DNA from: Tanypteryx hageni
Taxonomy: Eukaryota > Arthropoda > Insecta > Odonata > Petaluridae
Length of the DNA stretch: 64,000 nt
Direction: 5' to 3'
Assembly (NCBI GenBank): GCA_028673005.1
Contig: CM054115.1
Location: forward strand, 193,262,370-193,326,369
Under the pieces are notes generated by a model. That model was not told the origin of the DNA, did no database searches, and worked only from the letters and a program-made list of their open reading frames with translations. Of this stretch, positions 41,835 through 54,529 are shown one piece after another. The position numbers and the translations under genes were made by a program. Position 1 is the first letter of the stretch. Each line of letters starts with the position of its first letter.

Positions 41835-44560
41835 GGTTAACCAAGCGACTGCGATCATCATGGCCCACTGGAATGCAAACGGGGCCGTAAGAAACAAGAC
41901 GCCGGAGCTCATTGAGTTCCTGAGGAAACACTCAGTAAATATTATTTTAATACAGGAGACGCACCTTCAACCGAATGAGGATTGGGCTGTTCCTGGTTAC
42001 GAGATATTTAGGAGGGACCGAGAAAGTAACACTCGAGGGGGTGGAGTGGCGATCCTTGCCCGTGAAGGTATTGCATGCGCAAAAATAGACGACAGAAGCT
42101 CTGGCCCGATAGAAGCAGTGGGTGTCAGAGCTGATACAATTATGGGAACCATCACCATTATAAGTACCTATATTCCACCAGGTAAAGGATCACGCATGCA
42201 AGACCTAAACGGGCTCCTTAGCATGGACAATGGAGTAATAATAGCGGGTGATTTTAATGCAACGCATTGGGCGTGGAACTGCAGTAAAGATAGCAGGCGT
42301 GGTAATCTTTTAAAGACATGGGCACGAGATAACCAATTTAGGGTAGTGGCTCCGAGAACAACGACGCGACCAGGACCAAGGAACACAGGAAGTGTCCTTG
42401 ACTTTGCACTGGTCAAGAACTTTGATCAACGGACAGTATCAAAAACGATCCCAGAGCTAACGAGCGACCATTACCCGGTGGTTCTGAGGATCGGCACACA
42501 AGTATTATTTTATCAACAGGACAACCACCGCATGTGCTATGGACTTGCGGATTGGGCTAATTTTAGGAAAATAATTACGGAGTCACTACCAAGCGATGTG
42601 CCCACAATATCCACCAGGGAGGGAATTGAGGAAGCGGCAGAATTGTTGGGGAACGCAATCAATGACGCAGCGGAAAAAGCTATTCCGCGAAGAGCAAGAA
42701 ATGCAAAAGAAAACCTGGAGATCCCTGACGAAATCAAAAATTTCATAAGGAAAAGAAACTAGGTGAGGCGGCAGTACAATCATTACGGTACCGCCGATCA
42801 AAAAAGGGATCTCCGGGGACTAAATAGAGAAATTAGGGATCAACTGAGGCGCCTGAGGAGGTACCAATGGTCCATCAGACTGGCAGACCTTAGTATAAGT
42901 GACAATTCCATATGGAAGTAAACGCGTTCCCTAATGAATTCTGCCAGGAGTGAGCCCCTGGTGGAGAGCCCAAGAGGCAAACTTACCACGTCTGCTTACA
43001 AAGCAGAATACCTTGCGGCTCATTTAGAACAGGTTTTCACGCCCAATGACGAAACAGAATACACTCCAGACATAAAAATGGAGGAGATCGAGTCCATGCT
43101 AAGGGTACAGCACATCGAGGATCAAGCCACTCCGGTGTTCTCCATCAGAGAATTGGCAGAAGTTATAGCACGCCTACCGAAGGGGAAGGCGACAGGCAAA
43201 GATAATATCCCCTATGAACTAATAAAGCGACTGCCAATCTCTGCAGGAGAATACCTTATCTCGATTCTCAATGCAGCGGTAAGGATAGGACATTACCCTG
43301 CCGGCTGGAAGCATGCAAACGTCATATGCATACCCAAGGTAAGAAGGAGGGTCTTAAAAGCCACTGACTTCAGACCAATATCCCTCCTTTCCTGCCTTGG
43401 GAAGGTATGCGAAAAAATGATTTACCCATATATATTGACACACGCGGAAGGGCATGGTGTGATCCCCCAAATGCAGATCGGCTTTAAGGCAGGACACTCC
43501 ACAACACATCAGCTGCAGAGGGTGGTAGATTTTATTACGGACGCCTTCAACAGGAGGAATGTATCTGTTGGAGTAGCTTTTGATATAAGCAAAGCTTTCG
43601 ACAAAGTATGGCACTTAGGCCTACTGCAAAAACTTTTTATAGCAAAATTTCCCTCTTGGCAGGTGAAATTTATAAAATCTTACATCAATGGCAGGCCATT
43701 CACTGTAAAATGGAATGGTGCCGAAAGCTCGACAAGGAGAATAGCAGCTGGTGTTCCACAAGGGAGTGTCCTAGGGCCATTATTATTCTCTATCTACACG
43801 GGCGATATTCGGACAGATGAGGGGGAATTGGAATTCCACCATTGCTCTCTACGCGGACGATTGTGCGATACTGACAAGAAGCTTCCAGCCGGAAATGGCC
43901 GTCCGATATGCCCTGAGGCAAACCAAAAAACTTACGAAGTATTATAAGAAATGGAGAATCGAGATAAACCCCAAAAAGACCCAAGCAATCCTCTTCCAAA
44001 AAAGGGATGCCGATTTGCCGAGACAGCTCTCAATAGAAGGTGTTGAAATTCCCTGGGCTAAACATATTAAATAACTTGGTGTAACGATGGACGAGAAACT
44101 ACGGTTTGACGAACACGTAAAAAGGATCAACCTTGCAGCGGCAGGGAAGAGAGCCAGACTCTTCCCAATTTTTAAATCGATTGGCGTGTCCAGGGAATTA
44201 AAAACACACCTATATAAGGCAATGATCAGACCGACACTCATGTACGCTGCACCAGTATGGAAGGGTTTTCTTATGCAGAAATCTTGGAAAATACTCGAGA
44301 TCACGGAGAGAAAAATTTTAAGCCGAGTAGGCAGGACATGGGGTAGTAATATAGATGTCCATGAAATGTTAGGAATACCCACGATCAGGGAATTTGCCAA
44401 AGATTTGGCTAATAAATACAAACTCGCCCTGGAAAATAAAACAAATGACGTTCTCCGCGATCTCGCAATAAACAAAGTGTCGGTCTGGGACAAATACAAG
44501 AGAGCATTGGCATCCACAGGTGAAGAGGATAGGGTCCCTCCTAAAAAGCGGCGAATATAA
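41824..44560 (+). pseudogene. Jockey-type ORF2: endonuclease and reverse transcriptase, broken
   Basis: Endonuclease blocks: IIMAHWNANGAVRNKTPEL, ILIQETHLQPNE, IIAGDFNATHWAW, GSVLDFALV and LTSDHYPVVL. RT blocks: GKATGKDNIPYELIKRL, DFRPISLLSCLGKVCEKM, GFKAGHSTTHQLQRVVDF, FDISKAFDKVWHLGLLQKL, AGVPQGSVLGPLLFSIYTGD and, in the next frame, ALYADDCAILTRSF. The C-terminal region runs to a TAA at 44558-44560. Lesions: stops at 42760-42762, 42919-42921 and 44072-44074, and a frameshift near 43820 between the GVPQG and YADD blocks. The frame otherwise remains readable, so the decay is modest. The ATG at 41824 overlaps the end of ORF1. Confidence 0.85.
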
Positions 44561-44880
44561 CGTTTTTATCAATATTGACCATTGTAATACACGAGTGAGG
44601 TGCCTGTAATTTAAAATCCGACGTTGAGTAAAGCCACATTGGAAGGCAACTCAGACATAACATATACCACGGGAGGGTATGAGCCACAGGCCAGGGCCTG
44701 TTTTTGTCTGAGCGCCGTGGCGACCGCACGAGCCCGTGACCAGGTGACCGCTCGACGCTGCTGCCCCTGTTTCTCGCTCGCCGGCTCAGGAGGTTGGAGA
44801 GAAGACCACCTGCCACCCTGCCTATCTCACTGTAACCTCTGGGTTCCTTGTTAGTTAGGTTATAATACAGAATTTTTAAT
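44561..44880 (+). other. Jockey-type LINE 3' UTR
   Basis: Non-coding, moderately GC-rich until about 44840, then AT-rich (TTATAATACAGAATTTTTAA). No poly(A) or target duplication could be assigned, so the end is approximate. Confidence 0.5.
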
Positions 44881-44889
44881 TAAGTTAGT

Positions 44890-45520
44890 GTTATTAAATG
44901 GTTTTGGGGTTATCATTTACGCCGTTTTATTACGACTTCTCACGATTTCTTAAAAATAGTTCACTCTCCCTCACCTCCTCCTTTCTTCTCTCTCTCCATT
45001 CCTTACTTTCTCTCCCTAACTCACTTCCCTCATGTTATCGTACATGTCTTTGTCTTTCCTTCCAATTTATCTTCTCCTCGAAACCACCGAGATTGGATTA
45101 TTTTCTCATCCAATCCCGCTTAATACCTTTTCACTTATTCTCCGAATTGCTTACTTTCTCCAATCGCCCGCATCTCAAGGACTTACTTTCCTACTTTATC
45201 TATTTTCCAAACCCTAGAGTTCTCATAGCCATCTGCCTCATTTTTTTTATTTTATCGTGTTCCACCTTGAGTACGCTTCCTCATCAACTACCGATTATAA
45301 CAGCCATTTTTCTTCTTCCTTGGTCATTTTACTATCTCATTTCGAAAAAATTTTCCACCACATTTCTTCCTTTGGAAGGTCGTTCCTTACAAAATCACTT
45401 TCTTCAAATTGTCCTCGACCCACATTCTTTTTCTTTCTCTTTTCGCATTCCTTTCTTCTTTTCTTTGTTCCCCTCTTTTAGCCTTCCCATTATTCTCAAT
45501 ACTACTTCTATCCATCCATA
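44890..45520. repeat. Pyrimidine-rich low-complexity region
   Basis: CT/TTC-dominated plus strand. A 207-codon open frame (44898-45521) is Ser/Leu/Phe-rich and reflects base composition rather than a gene. Confidence 0.6.
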
Positions 45521-48060
45521 ATGGATGGCTTTGATATCTCAATTAGTCATCTCTTTTCTATAATTATAGATTATAATCATTCACAGCCGTCTCCGATTTT
45601 GCCGTTTTCTGTCCAACTTGTTTATTTTTCCGCGCTCAGCACTCTTACATTCTCATACATTCTATTCTGAGACCATTCCATTTCCTAAGGACAGAAGTCT
45701 CAAGCCATGACAACTCTGATGTCCATAACTTTTCGTCTTTCGTCGTCATTTCTACTTGTTTGCAAAACAAACTTTTTTTAAAACTTGAATGTCACATTTT
45801 ATTTTTCGTCCCGAGCCTGAAAGTATAAGATGGCTTATTCTAGTATTCTCTATTTAAATTGTATCCTATTCAGTTCACTTTTAAAAATTGCTGAGCATTT
45901 TTTGCAATAAACTTTACACTGAACGATTTAGATACTCGTAAATATTATTGATATTTATATTGCGTCCTTTGAACTTAGTAGTTCATAGGACTTAGGATAC
46001 AACATAAACATTCTAACATCTGAGTGACGACATTATTGAAATTACACCCACTCACCATTTTTTAAGGATTTTTTTATTAGAATCGAATTTCCTATCTAAG
46101 AGTTGTCAACCTCTTTTATTTTACGTTTAACGTTCCTCCTTGACTCAGTAATCTATAGTTCTATTTTTGTGTTCTTCAAAATTTAAACTGTGAATAACTT
46201 CATGATATCTTAGGCGGATTGGTTTTTGTTAGCAATAATTGTTTAAAATAGTGTTTTATTAAGAGAAAGCCTCGTTTAATAAAAATAAAAATAAAAAGTT
46301 CTCATTATGCTAACAACCCTGAATAACAACGCGTAACTTCCGTCTAAACTTCTCAGTTGAAAGAGCTCAAAACTTTCTTGTTCTTCTCGCAATGCATTTT
46401 TTCAATTACTAAGAGTAACCTGAGATAATATTGTACCAAGGTAGTTTATAAAAGATAAAAAATGTTAGTGTTTATTGGTGTTAACAATTCACATTTGATC
46501 GATGTTTTACTTGTTGACAACTATATTACCAAACCGTTTGAAACATTAAATATGTTTTACGGTTGTTTCTCCCACCGAAAGTAAAATCTAAAGCTGATTC
46601 TTCTACATACTTGACTGAGGTAATGATATCGCATTCAATTTCTTAGCTGTGTCCTCGCATGCATTTTTCGCCGCATTCGTTCAATTAAGCCCTATTATTG
46701 CACAATAAATTGTCTCCGTTGCTATAAATGTGGGATTAGTGTATAGGTATCATTTTTATAGAAAAAACAATTATTGTAGTTTTCACTATAGAGGAATTTA
46801 ATCGATCATTACCTGATCATGCTGTAACGGGCGAAACCAGTCGATTAAATTCGTGTTTAGTCAAAACTACAATAATTGCTCCTATTTCTATTATGGAATC
46901 TTTCCATATAGTCGAGCATTTCCAAGTTGTTGTCCATTTCCTCATTTCTTCTTTACTTTTTATGAATTTCCTTGCATCACAATATTTTACTTCTCCCTAT
47001 CATTTTCTGAGAAAGATCTTTATTTTCATCTACGTTATTTTCGAATCGTTCGTTAAATTTTATTGCAGCTTTCCTTTTGATGAAAATATTACCTAACGCA
47101 GTATTTTCTTTGCTGATTTACTTTAGATTGGAATAATTATATACACTTTGGAGTGCGGTATCTAGTGCAAAGCTTCCGGAATAAACGTCTCGCAAGATGT
47201 TGCATACTCTAAATAACGAAGTGCAGGATTTGTCTCATTTCTGATTTTTATGTCGATGACTGAACGTATTATCACTCAGCCAAAATTGTCGAATTTTCCT
47301 TTTTCTGCAATACTCTTGTGATATGATGTGGTTTTTAGTTTTTCATTATCAATAAAAAATAATGCGGAAATATTACATAATTTTGGGCCGATTTGTGTGA
47401 AAATAGCATTCCTTTCTCGCGATAAAATTGACGTCCTCCATTCTGAACATTAAAACTCGGTCATATCTATTCAATTCCGCATCGTTTGTAGCCCTTTCGT
47501 GTTCTTTCGACCTGTGGTCGACCGAATGCCAGATTTTACCACTTTTCAAGCTTCGTGAGATATAAAATTCTTTCCATGTGTTATTTATGAAAACAGCGAT
47601 AAGGATAAGATGCTCATTGGAATTAATAACAGCTCCAAAGCGAACGAGGGCGTTTTCCTCTCGGAGAGTTCCTCGGAATGGCGATGGCGTCCTTGCCTAT
47701 GGAGGTGACACAGTTGAGAGATATATAAGGGACGGGATTTGAAGAGGACTGAGAGAGGCCGCTTAGGGGAGAGAGGAGGACTTAAAAGATACTCCCTCTT
47801 ATGCTCCTCCATTAACATCCTGCAACGTATGTATTCATTTACGCCTGCACTCATATTAAGCATCGTGAATGTCCCGCACTACAGTTTCAGATAAAAAACG
47901 CACAGCATAATCTTCGAAGAAGAGCGGGATGTCGCGAAGAGCGGGTGGGTACGTCGGGTGTTTCGCTGGCAAAAAAGGATTTATGGAGGCATTTGTTTAC
48001 GTGACACCTTTGCGGCGGAGTCAAAATAGAGGGCAAGTGATGTAGATGAAGATAGAAGAA
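45521..48060. other. Unassigned AT-rich DNA, ~2.5 kb
   Basis: Contains the hairpin at 46768-46878 listed separately. No coding motif. Confidence 0.45.
46768..46878. repeat. Nested inverted repeat around a GGCGAAACC motif
   Basis: The outer arms CAATTATTGTAGTTTT/AAAACTACAATAATTG are a perfect 16-bp pair. Inner arms GAATTTAATCGA/TCGATTAAATTC are a perfect 12-bp pair. The centre reads CCTGATCATGCTGTAACGGG then CGAAACC, recalling Penelope-tail hairpins. This is possibly another Penelope-end or MITE relic. Confidence 0.45.
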
Positions 48061-48770
48061 GGATGTCGTCACGTTGTTGGAGGGGGAAAGAGAATCGGGT
48101 AGAGAGAATGGGGACAGATAATGGAAGAGGGAGAATCGGGAAGAGAGAATGGAGGAGAAAGAAAGGAGGAGAGAGAAAAGGGGAGAGAGAAAAGAAGAGA
48201 GAGAATGGGAAAAGAGAATATGGGAGAGAGAGAAGGGAGGAGAGGGAATGGTGAGAGAGAAAGGGTGAGAGGGAAAAAGGGAGAGAGAGAGAGAAAGAGG
48301 GAGAGAGAGAAAGAGAGAGAGAGGGGAGGGAAGAGAGAATGGAGGAGATAGGTGAAGAGAGAATAGAGGAGAGAAAGGGGAAGAGAGAAGGGAGGAGAGA
48401 GGATGGCGAGAAAAAGGGAGAGAGAGAAAGAGAGAGAGGGAGAGACAGAAATAGAGAGAGAGGGGGGAAAGAGAATGTAGGAGAGGGAGGGGAAGAGAGA
48501 ATGGAGCGGAGAGAGAGAATGGGGGAGTGAAATGGGGAGAGAGAGAGAATGAGGAGAGTGAAAGGAAGGAGATTGGGGAGAGAAAAAGTGAAAAAGAGAA
48601 AAAGGTAGAAAGAGAGAAAGGGGAAGACAGAATGGAGGAGAGAGAATGGGGGAGTGAAATAGGAGAGAGAATGAGAAGAGTGCGAGGGAAAGAGAGAGAG
48701 AGTTATGGAGGTTGTATCAAAGCATTGAGAGAGGAGGTACAGAAAGAAAGGAATTAGAAGAGGAATGGTA
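48061..48770. repeat. ~700-bp polypurine (GA)n minisatellite
   Basis: The plus strand is almost pure purine with loosely repeated GGGAGAGAGAGAAAG units. Open frames through it are Arg/Glu/Gly/Lys-rich artefacts. Such tracts can form triplex DNA (established property of mirror-repeat polypurine runs). Confidence 0.9.
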
Positions 48771-50147
48771 AGAGGGGAATAGCATAAACAGATGCAAATA
48801 AGGAGAGAAAGAAGATGAGGAGAAATGGGGAGTGAAATGAGTTAAATAATGCATGAAATGAGAAGGTAAGGAGAGGAATCGGATATAGAATGTTGGCTGG
48901 AATCGAAAGATACGACTCTGTGCCGTGATTCGATTATTTTGGCGGAAGATAAACAAAACCGAAAAGTAATTATTTCTATTAAAAAATAGTATAACAATGA
49001 TATAGTTTGTAACTATCATTTAGAGATGGATTGCGTAAAGGGGGCCACATCCAAGACGTTAGAAAATCCTTTTAAGGTGCCGACGAGTATAGAATAATCC
49101 TTATATTTTTTCACACATTTAACGTAATATGCATTTTCAATAGAAAGAACAACTACGCCCGCAGAGGAAAATACAGAAATGATCGAAGGTATCTACAAAT
49201 GTTAACACAATTGTAAGTCTGGGAAACGGAAGAATAACGTATTGATCCACATATAAGTAGTTTTAATTTCTACCGCGTTCCTTGTTCTTTAAATATCGAT
49301 GCATATAGCTCATGATTTCAATATGTATTGGTAAATAATATTCGCTTTTAGAAATTATATAAATAAAATATTTAGAAAAAATTTAAAAAATGATAATTAA
49401 ATCATGGATACTTAAAAATGCTCACTAGCATTTAAATATGATGTAATAGTGAAATTGCAGATCTGATTCCAGTATAATAAAATTTGAGAAAGGATCACGC
49501 CATGAAAGTAATATCTGTTCCGTTAAATATTTAAAGCTATCCCATAATCCATTAAGGATAAAATGAAGAGCAATGGCGCAGTTGCACCAGGGCCCCGTTA
49601 TCAGAATGGCTTACTGGAGCCCCGGAACATATCATTCCCAGTGGTTTGTGCTTGGTATGCGAAAAATTGTGCGCTAGGGTCCCCGAGTCCCTCAATCCGA
49701 CCTTGCCCATAATGCTTGTTAAAGAAACGGATGAAATAATTAAACTAGCGTTGTTTGCTAAACAACGTTTTAAAATTTAAATTTCATTCACTGAAGCGCA
49801 GTGTGAATCCATTACATTTTTCCCTTCCGGTCATTCAATTTGGTATCCTAAATCTTATGCACCTCTAACACCATGCCTACGTAAACTTATACATCCACAA
49901 TGGCACGATTCTTGATTTTCTGCCAAAGCAGTAACCTCGATCGTATGTATACCTGTGTACCTACATAAGTCACAAAAATTAACGCACTTACTTACGCGCA
50001 CCCAATAGTAGTATCCTATATATTATGCAATCATAAAAAAGGTATACTTTATCTTATGCAAACCACACAACATGTATCCTAGATCACAGGCATTTCTCTT
50101 TTAAGTTTAGAACTTTTAGAAAGTGTTCCTGATCTTACGCAACAGGA
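48771..50147. other. Unassigned DNA
   Basis: No coding motif. 49570-49700 has the phrase CACCAGGGCCCCG and a partner-like GGGTCCCCGAG that might be a decayed MITE; not supported further. Confidence 0.4.
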
Positions 50148-50935
50148 ATGCTGGACATCATTAATCTTATGTATTTCAGACATCACATCTCAAATAAATG
50201 GATATTATCCACAGGTAATGTCAGTTTGGTCAAAATTAAACTACCATTTAGTTCCAAAACAAATAATATCGACTCAGTGATTGATGCAGTAATTTATTTT
50301 CAGTCAAATGATTGTTTTTATAACCGAGCGATACTGTGTGCTACAAATAATTTGGTTGAGAATATCAATAAAAAATTTTTGATAAAGTTCTCTGGAGAAG
50401 AAAAAACATTTAATCTCAGATTCCATAATAGACAACGAAAATGATGCATTTCATATAACAACAGAAACTTTAAAAAACTTCACACCATCAGGAATGCCAC
50501 CTCGCCATTTACAACTAAAAATATGGGAAATTCTTATGTTATTAAGAAACATGAATACTAAAGGTGGACTGTGTAATGGTACACAACATATCATCATTAA
50601 AATGATGACTAATGATAAAAAAAACCATAACTGGAACACAGTATATCAGACAAGTTTTTATACCAAGAATTGATTTGACATCTCAGAAAGATGAGTTTCC
50701 ATTTATTTTGAAAAGAAGACTTTCCAATTAGATTATCTTTTGCCATGACAATTAACAAAAGTCAGCGGCAAACTTTTGATAGGGTAGAAGTTGATTTGAC
50801 TGATGACGTTTTTACTCATGGGCAAGCCTATGTAGTTTTTTCATGAGTAATGGCTTTTAATTTTCTTAAACGTTTTACGAATAAAGAGAAATTTCAAAAT
50901 GCTGTCTTCAAAGAAGTATTGCAAACATAAAATTA
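50148..50935 (+). pseudogene. Helitron-type PIF1-like helicase relic, C-terminal part
   Basis: Helitrons encode a Rep/PIF1 helicase for rolling-circle transposition. The relic reads AILCATNNLVENINKKFL in the first frame. Further on, in other frames, come ITTETLKNFTPSGMPPRHLQ, LLRNMNTKGGLCNGTQHIII, FPIRLSFAMTINKSQRQTF and DLTDDVFTHGQAYVVFS. These match the final helicase motifs of the family (canonical FAMTINKSQGQTF, where the G reads R here, then a VGVxL...HGQLYVAxSR block). Frame changes near 50440 and 50720 and a stop after VVFS (50844-50846) inactivate it. The N-terminal Rep domain and the Helitron ends are not seen. Confidence 0.75.
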
Positions 50936-50973
50936 ATTTTCAAAGATGGCTCAAAAAACTTTTTGGCGTAAAC

Positions 50974-51100
50974 TGAATGAAAGTTAAAAACTCCAGCCAA
51001 AAAACAGTGGTAATAGCCCGATGCATTTCGCCCACTAAGTGGGCGAAATGCATCGGGATATTACCACTGTTTTTTGGCTGGAGTTTTTAACTTTCATTCA
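50974..51100. repeat. 62-bp near-perfect inverted repeat made of a Penelope-type tail
   Basis: Arms 50974-51035 and 51039-51100 pair at 61 of 62 positions around a 3-base loop (TAA). Next to the loop each arm reads GTGGGCGAAATGCATCGGG, matching the PLE2 tail (GTGGGCGAAATGCATTGGG, 7356-7374). It is therefore a head-to-head duplication of a Penelope-type end that begins in the loop of the hairpin motif. Confidence 0.8.
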
Positions 51101-51840
51101 TAAAAATAATTGTTAAAATTATTCAATAAACGATTCAGAATTCACTCTATTATATATTAAAAAATTGCGGGTAATATTATAATTTGAAATGAAGGCTTCT
51201 TTAGTACAAAATACTTACTGAAGAAGTACTAGGACTGAAGAAAATTCACAGAGAGAAAATGAAAGGTTTATGGAAGCGGTGATCAAACTATTTTGGTCCG
51301 TGCCACCCTTTACAAATTGAAAAATTTTCGAGCCTCTCTGACTGTTTTAGATTGTAAAGTGAGCTGTATGATTAGACATAAAAGAAATAGAAGCACATAG
51401 TAGAGCATACAATATAAACTAATGACATTTATTAAATTAAAGTAATTATGATTACATATAATAATATTTCAGAAAATAAACAAGTGTTCTTTGGTTAATA
51501 GTTTCATCATTCACAAATATAGGTGAAAATACGCATTCGTAAACTTTAAATTATTAATTTTAATGCCTGGGATGTTTTTGGTGAGCAGAACAAAGCGTAT
51601 CAAAGCGGTGTGTCAGATTTGGTAACGCAATTTGAAGATCATCCTCAATTCATAATTTTGAAGGGAATTCGGAATATATTACTTCCAAAGCAGAAAAATT
51701 CACATTCACACAAGTAAGATGTAGTCAATGGAAGCAGTATATTCATCACCTTCTCTGTCAATATTGGATATTCATTATTCCTTTCCAACCAAATCTCAAC
51801 AATTCAAACCGGATGAAAATCTGACACAATGTAACTTATA
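51101..51840. other. Unassigned DNA with a hAT-like phrase
   Basis: At 51272-51310, GCGGTGATCAAACTATTTTG followed by GTCCGTGCCACCC resembles a hAT/MITE end. The partner end was not found. Confidence 0.3.
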
Positions 51841-52160
51841 TACCCCCGCATCACCCGCGCGCTCAACATACAAAGCGTTGCTTCTAAAAATTACCTACAC
51901 AGAAGTACTTTGTTCCGTAAAAGAATACTTCAAAAATGGAATAACTTTCGATCAGACTGCGTATTCATGTTTTTCGTACCCTCGCACCGCCCGCGCGCTC
52001 TCTCGCCCGACGCTGCAACTTAAATACCTTCGCATCGCCCGCGCGCTCAACATACAAAGCGTTGCTTCTAAAAATTACTTACAGAGAAGAATTTTGTTCC
52101 GTAAAAGGATACTTGAAAAAATGTCATAACTTTTGTTCAGACTGTATATTCATAGGTTTT
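51841..52160 (+). repeat. Tandem duplication with 184-bp period
   Basis: CGCGCTCAACATACAAAGCG and the following ~35 bases recur with the CAAAGCGTTG word at 51871 and 52055. TTTTGTTCCGTAAAAG-type phrases also repeat. The 133-codon open frame over it (51728-52129) reads the repeat and has no motif. Confidence 0.65.
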
Positions 52161-54297
52161 TGTACGTGAAACGTATTTTCACTACAGGTAAAGACGTTAT
52201 TTGCCTTAAACACGCTGTATATTCTGTATATTTTTACGTAAAGCTGTTCGTTATAATACTGAACAAAATAGTGAAAGAAAAGAGCAAATGGGTTCAGCCA
52301 TTCTCGAGTTATAAGGAAACGTAGTAACAGGCAGACAGACAGAAAGGATTTCTTACCAGGGCTGTGCTGTGAAGGGAGATAAGAGTGGTATTCAAACCTA
52401 CTTGCGCTGTCGCCTAGAAAAAGATTGATTAAAATCGGTTGGTTTTTCCGGAGATATTTTGGTTAGAAGGGGGTTTGCGATTTAACCTTTTATATATTAG
52501 ATGTTGCCTCCAGTACCTTCTTGACGCTTAATATAAAGTCACTATGTTCTGTCACATCTTTGCGTTATACAAACTTTTAATATGAAAACTAAAATTCTCC
52601 CTCGGGACATTCAATTATTGCGAGGTTACATGTTGTTAGAACAATTGTATAGATGTAAACGTGTACGTGTGTGTATGTATATATATTCTCGGGCAGATAT
52701 TTAGTATTATATTTACAAAAATTTACCATAGAATGAATAGAGATGGGAAAACGGAATATTCTTGGAGGAATTTATTTCTAGTGACATTCAATAAATATTT
52801 TGTATTTTTAATTTTGTTTTCCCTTTGAAACCATAGAGATTATAATTTACCTAAAGAAATCAATTTCTGTGAGGAACGACGGTCTCTCAATACTTACTCT
52901 TGTGCTATTCCCAACCTGACTCTACATATCTATACCTTTTCTTCCTATCTCAAATAAGTTTGACTACTTAAATTCTAGCGTTGCCCATTCATGATGAGAG
53001 AAGTCAGAATTTCCCTCATTGGCCCGATCATGAAAGCTATTTGAAGCTTTTTTTTGTATAAAATACTCATCCAATAATTTTCTGGCGTTTGGATGGAATA
53101 CTGTGCCTGTTACATTGATCTCAGCTGAAGTAAGATAGTCGATCATCCGGAGGCCACGCCCCTTTCCACAACCTTAAAACTCCTCAGCTCTTCTTCGAAT
53201 GAAAATCGCTTCCCATGAAATATTTTTCGAGAGTTTGGAATCTCAAAGGGTCAGGTATAAGGTTTGACGCAAGTTTTGATCCTGTCGAAGCAACGCTAAC
53301 TCGAAATCTTATATGATGTATGAGCTGGAGAATCTTCACCAAGAAGAAGCAAAACTTGGAACAATTTTTTCCAACTTGCATTCTTTGTTCTTTCACCCAT
53401 GACTCTCAAAGTAGACGATACAGCTAAAATAGATTTATTACTGTTTTTCGTCGTGATTTCTATGGTAGAGAAACTTCACCAACCCAGACATTTGCATTCG
53501 TGATCATTCTCGATGGTTTCTGAGCTAGGAATTTCCATGACACGGCTGATCCCTTGTGATTCCGTTTCATGTTTTTCTGATATTTCCAAGAAATGGATTC
53601 GCACTAGCCAATAAAAAATATACTTTCATGTTTTGAATAACTTAAATATATTGTTTTAGTTTGCAATAATATTTTTTCTTAATGAGCTCCATCAGCAGGT
53701 GTTTCATAGTTCTCGCACTAGTATTCAGCGCTGTAATTTTGATGCGTTGATTACTTCCTTTCTGGATGCAGATGAATATTATCACTTAGAATACTTACGT
53801 TAGATAAAGAAAGTGTTCCGTTATTTGGTTTAATGTTATTTCTAATTCTAATTAAATTTATTATTGATGAATGATAATACGCTACTGCGTTCATGTAGGT
53901 TCCTTCTTGAAAGATTAGATAACATGCATAGTTTCCTAATGCGTACTTTTTTGATGAATTTAAAAGGGTTATTTTCGTTAATCCCATAAAAATAGATCAA
54001 TGCTTATCCGTCAGAATGGCGATGAATTACGTTTAAAAATTCATTTTATATTGGATAAGTGGATGGTATGCGGTCCAGCAGTACACTGAAAACGAATGAA
54101 AAAATGAATTTCAAATATCTTATTGCGTTAAAAACTTACTGATCTTCCGCTTCTGGAAACACTTTTAAAAACATCAAAATAAACGCAATAACAACTTCAT
54201 TCCATTTTAGAATAATAACACAATTTATTAGGTTAATTTCTCTGTACAAGCAAGTTATTCGTTGCTGGATATGACAATCAAAATATTTGCTTTAAAG
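52161..54297. other. Unassigned DNA, ~2.1 kb
   Basis: Contains decayed repeat phrases (AACAGGCAGACAGACAGAAAG near 52328; AAATCGGTTGGTTTTTCCGG near 52433). No coding motif. Confidence 0.4.
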
Positions 54298-54400
54298 CAG
54301 TAATGGGCAACCTTTTTTACGAGGCGGTGATTGCAAATCCCGTGGCGGGCCGCATTGCAAGTTGTCAATTCATCGGCGGGCCACATTAATATTAAAATCG
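54298..54400 (+). repeat. hAT-like terminus
   Basis: CAGTAATGGGCAACCTTTTT followed by GGCGGGCCGCATTGCA and GGCGGGCCACAT is the usual phrase at ends of hAT elements. The other end was not located. Confidence 0.4.
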
Positions 54401-54529
54401 GACTTTAACTAGATATTCCAAGGTATCATATCAGTAAAAATCAATTCTGAATTGTGTTTTTAAGATTAACATTTCAATCTCAGGTGTTTTATTGTCGTAA
54501 TTTGAATTTATATAACTTATATGAATTTC

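Larger units (their letters stand above)
39588..44880 (+). mobile_element. Jockey-type LINE with tandem 5' monomers, near full length
   Basis: GC-rich 5' region with two tandem monomers, ORF1 with three zinc knuckles, overlapping ORF2 (endonuclease-RT) and a 3' UTR. The left limit is uncertain: 39588-39806 ends in (TTGGA)n and could be a separate SINE-like unit rather than part of the LINE. The right limit is set where GC content drops to CT-rich DNA. Confidence 0.75.

Noticed and set aside
44898..45521. 207-codon open frame rich in Ser, Leu and Phe
   Set aside because: It lies in a CT-rich tract where stop codons are rare; composition explains it and no motif is present.
48063..48757. Series of Arg/Glu/Gly/Lys-rich open frames
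   Set aside because: Direct product of the polypurine repeat.
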